This document shows, in pieces, positions 7,175 through 8,988 of a DNA stretch of 8,988 bases (positions are counted from its first letter, which is position 1; each line of letters opens with the position of its first letter). The notes beneath the pieces were generated by a model, which was not told the DNA's origin, did no database searches, and was given only the letters and a program-made list of their open reading frames with translations. Location: positions 766 to 9,753 of the forward strand of contig DPVW01000107.1 in the NCBI GenBank assembly GCA_003529325.1, given 5' to 3'. Made by a program: the position numbers and the translations under genes. Source of the DNA: Candidatus Latescibacterota bacterium (GTDB lineage Bacteria; Latescibacterota; UBA2968; UBA8231).

Positions 7175-8071
7175 ATGTGTGGCATCGTCGGACTGTTTCT
7201 GAAGAACGAATCCCTGCAGCCAGAACTTGGGCGTCTCACGGCACTCATGCTGCACGAGATGGTGGATCGCGGGCCCGACTCCGCCGGGTTTGCCGTCTAC
7301 GATGTGCCGCAGGCGGCAACGAAGATCAGCTGTCTGTCGCTGACGGGGACCAGCGACTGGGCGGCTTTATGCAAAGAGGTGGAGAAGGTTGTGGGCGCGC
7401 CAATCCGGATTGAAGAGATCGAGGACCACGCCATCCTGCACACCGAGGGAGATGGCGCCGTCGCCCGCAACCGCATCATCGAGATCGCGCCAGATGTGAC
7501 GGTGCTCTCCGTCGGTCACGCCATCGAACTGTTCAAGGGCATCGGTGATCCGGATGCGATTACGCAACGTTTCGGTTTGGCGCAGCGCACGGGCACGCAC
7601 GCCATCGCCCACACACGCATGGCGACGGAATCCGCCGTCGTCATCGCCGGCTCGCATCCATTTTCGACCGGCGCCGACACCTGCCTGGTTCACAATGGCT
7701 CGCTGTCGAATCACAACCGACTGCGGGAAAATCTGAGGCGTCGTGGTGAGACATTCCAGACGGAGAATGACTCCGAGGTCGCCGCCGGATACCTCGCCTG
7801 GCGGATGCGGGAGGGCGACTCACTGGAGGGTGCCATCGAACGGGCGCTGCAAGATCTCGATGGATTTTATACCCTCGCCATCGGCACCGGAGATGGCTTC
7901 GCCGTCGTGCGCGACCCCATCGCCTGCAAACCGGCGGTGATCGCTGAAACCGAGGACTGGGTGGCGATGTCGTCGGAATTCCGTGCCATCGCCAGACTGC
8001 CCGGGGTCAACCATGCCGACATCTGGGAGCCGAAGCCGGCCACGGTATATGCCTGGAGTCACGCCGCATGA
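7175..8071 (+). CDS. mgsA: N-methylglutamate synthase subunit A, class II glutamine amidotransferase (GlxB-like)
   Basis: This 298-residue protein corresponds to the N-terminal amidotransferase domain of glutamate synthase, encoded as a separate subunit. Met is followed directly by Cys2 in MCGIVGLF, the nucleophile of Ntn-type class II amidotransferases once Met is removed. Other active-site elements are RGPDSAGFAVYD (32-43), HTRMATES (146-153), HNGSLSNHNRLR (173-184) and ENDSE (197-201). A roughly 90-residue stretch between the first two motifs is longer than in the GlmS/PurF families but fits the GlxB group. In the N-methylglutamate pathway it partners MgsB and MgsC. It is proposed to handle the gamma-amide of glutamine or gamma-glutamylmethylamide, delivering ammonia or methylamine. 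TGAGGA (7160-7165), overlapping the mgdD stop, sits 9 bases before the ATG. The 3' end overlaps mgsB by ATGA. A rhizobial GlxB-type role is the alternative. Confidence 0.88.
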   Translation: MCGIVGLFLKNESLQPELGRLTALMLHEMVDRGPDSAGFAVYDVPQAATKISCLSLTGTSDWAALCKEVEKVVGAPIRIEEIEDHAILHTEGDGAVARNRIIEIAPDVTVLSVGHAIELFKGIGDPDAITQRFGLAQRTGTHAIAHTRMATESAVVIAGSHPFSTGADTCLVHNGSLSNHNRLRENLRRRGETFQTENDSEVAAGYLAWRMREGDSLEGAIERALQDLDGFYTLAIGTGDGFAVVRDPIACKPAVIAETEDWVAMSSEFRAIARLPGVNHADIWEPKPATVYAWSHAA

Positions 8072-8748
8072 CAGTGGCTACCGAGTTGGATCTGGACAGC
8101 CTCAGCATACGGCAGGTGAATGCGGCGTTGCAGGGCGCTGAGGAGGGGGCATTCCGGGTCCTGCATGCGGGGGGCGCACACGCCCTGGCCTGTGGTCTGA
8201 ATGCAACGCTCGACGTCACCATCGATGGACATGCCGGGTATTATTGTGCCGGCATGAACAAACATGCCAGTGTCACTGTGATGGGCAATGCCGGTACTGG
8301 CTGTGCCGAGAACATCATGTCCGGACAAGTGCGAGTACAGAGGGATGTGAGTCAGTCGCTGGCCGCCAGCGGCCATGGTGGGCTCGTCGTCGTCGAAGGT
8401 TCTGCTTCGGCGCGGGCGGGAATCTCGATGAAGGGTGTCGATATCGTCGTCGGCGGGGACGTGGGACATATGTCTGGATTCATGGCTCAAACAGGACGAC
8501 TCGTCGTGCTTGGCGACTCCGGTTCGGACCTGGGTGATTCGATCTACGAGGCGCAGATCTACGTGCGCGGAGCCGTCGCCAGCCTGGGGGCGGATTGTGT
8601 GGAGAAACCAATGGCAGAGGAGCACACAGCCAGCCTCGCAGAGTTGCTGGCCCGTGCGGGATTCGATGCGGACGCCACAAGCTTTCGACGATTTGGCTCC
8701 GCCCGCAAACTCTACCACTTCTCCATCGACAACATGGAGGACTACTGA
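8068..8748 (+). CDS. mgsB: N-methylglutamate synthase subunit B, GXGXG beta-helix domain (GlxC-like)
   Basis: This 226-residue protein corresponds to the C-terminal domain of the glutamate synthase large subunit (domain 3, GXGXG family) as a free-standing subunit. After an N-terminal segment with DLDSLSIRQVNAAL (8-21), residues about 35-175 are a right-handed beta-helix. It shows short repeated turns such as GHAGYYCAGMNKHASVTVMGNAG (54-76, given here only as a region), GSASARAGISMKG (111-123), GDVGHMSGFMAQTG (130-143) and GDSGSDLGDSIYEAQIYVRG (149-168). The C-terminus, with FRRFGSARKLYHF and NMEDY, is typical of GlxC proteins. It has no active site of its own and is a structural partner for MgsA and MgsC. 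GGAG (8055-8058) lies 9 bases before the ATG. The gene is bound to its neighbours by ATGA (8068-8071) and TGATG (8746-8750) overlaps. Confidence 0.88.
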   Translation: MTVATELDLDSLSIRQVNAALQGAEEGAFRVLHAGGAHALACGLNATLDVTIDGHAGYYCAGMNKHASVTVMGNAGTGCAENIMSGQVRVQRDVSQSLAASGHGGLVVVEGSASARAGISMKGVDIVVGGDVGHMSGFMAQTGRLVVLGDSGSDLGDSIYEAQIYVRGAVASLGADCVEKPMAEEHTASLAELLARAGFDADATSFRRFGSARKLYHFSIDNMEDY

Positions 8749-8988
8749 TGGCTGAGGATTCGGACAGGTCGCGTATGCCGCAAACGATGCCGCGCAAATC
8801 GGCGACCTTCGACGACCACACTCTCGCGGAGATTCGTCGCGCCGCGGCAACCGGGATCTACGACATCCGCGGTGGTGGCGCCAAGCGCAGAGTGCCGAAC
8901 TTCGACGATCTCGTCTTTCTTGGCGCCTCCATGTCCCGCTATCCATTGGAGGGCTATCGCGAGCGTTGTGATACGGAGGTCGTACTCG
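8748..8988 (+). CDS. mgsC: N-methylglutamate synthase subunit C, FMN-binding glutamate synthase (GlxD-like), 3' end missing
   Basis: The first 80 residues run off the right edge. After a polar N-terminus (MAEDSDRSRMPQTMPRKSAT) come AAATGIYDIRGGGAKR, NFDDLVFLGASMSRYPLEGYR and the opening of the strand TEVVL. These are the conserved first elements of the FMN-containing glutamate synthase domain (GltS/GlxD family), which normally continues to about 440 residues with the TIM barrel and an iron-sulfur site. In the N-methylglutamate pathway this subunit carries the synthase chemistry. A strong Shine-Dalgarno, GGAGG (8736-8740), lies 7 bases before the ATG, inside mgsB. The TGATG overlap with mgsB indicates coupling. 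The barrel and cofactor residues are outside the window, so activity cannot be judged. Confidence 0.85.
   Translation, partial: MAEDSDRSRMPQTMPRKSATFDDHTLAEIRRAAATGIYDIRGGGAKRRVPNFDDLVFLGASMSRYPLEGYRERCDTEVVL

Noticed and set aside
8059..8946. Minus-strand open frame (295 codons) opposite mgsB and mgsC
   Set aside because: It is antisense to two conserved, well-spaced genes with good ribosome sites; its translation shows low-complexity Arg/Ser/Cys composition.

Overview
The window is high-GC bacterial DNA, tightly packed, and most likely from a member of the Pseudomonadota; no taxonomic marker is present, so this rests only on composition and gene content. It holds nine protein genes (two cut by the window edges). 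I see no tRNA, rRNA, CRISPR array, insertion sequence or prophage. No gene-free stretch exceeds 70 bases.

Layout. Positions 1-738 (+) carry the C-terminal part of a SelA-fold PLP-dependent enzyme. Positions 743-2023 (-) carry an alpha/beta-hydrolase resembling acetylxylan esterase / cephalosporin-C deacetylase; it converges on the first gene with 4 bases between stop codons. A short divergent region (2024-2087) contains a perfect 7-6-7 inverted repeat that may be an operator. From 2088 to the right edge runs one plus-strand operon of seven genes. The first four encode beta, delta, alpha and gamma subunits of the heterotetrameric sarcosine oxidase family. The next three are a glutamate synthase split into separate proteins: a class II glutamine amidotransferase, a GXGXG beta-helix protein, and the start of an FMN-containing synthase subunit.

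Interpretation. A sarcosine-oxidase-like tetramer next to a three-part glutamate synthase is the known signature of the N-methylglutamate pathway for methylamine use. MgsABC (N-methylglutamate synthase) makes N-methylglutamate from glutamate and methylamine, or from gamma-glutamylmethylamide made by GmaS. MgdABCD (N-methylglutamate dehydrogenase) oxidises it, releasing glutamate and a formaldehyde-level C1 unit held by tetrahydrofolate. I therefore name the genes mgdABCD-mgsABC. The same families also occur as soxBDAG and glxBCD in rhizobia, so true sarcosine oxidase is the alternative. gmaS is not in this window; the cluster continues off the right edge.

The most notable internal feature is that the alpha subunit (MgdC) retains complete cysteine sets for two iron-sulfur sites. 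From memory of the family, classical sarcosine oxidase alpha subunits lack these. This suggests a dehydrogenase that passes electrons to a carrier rather than to oxygen.
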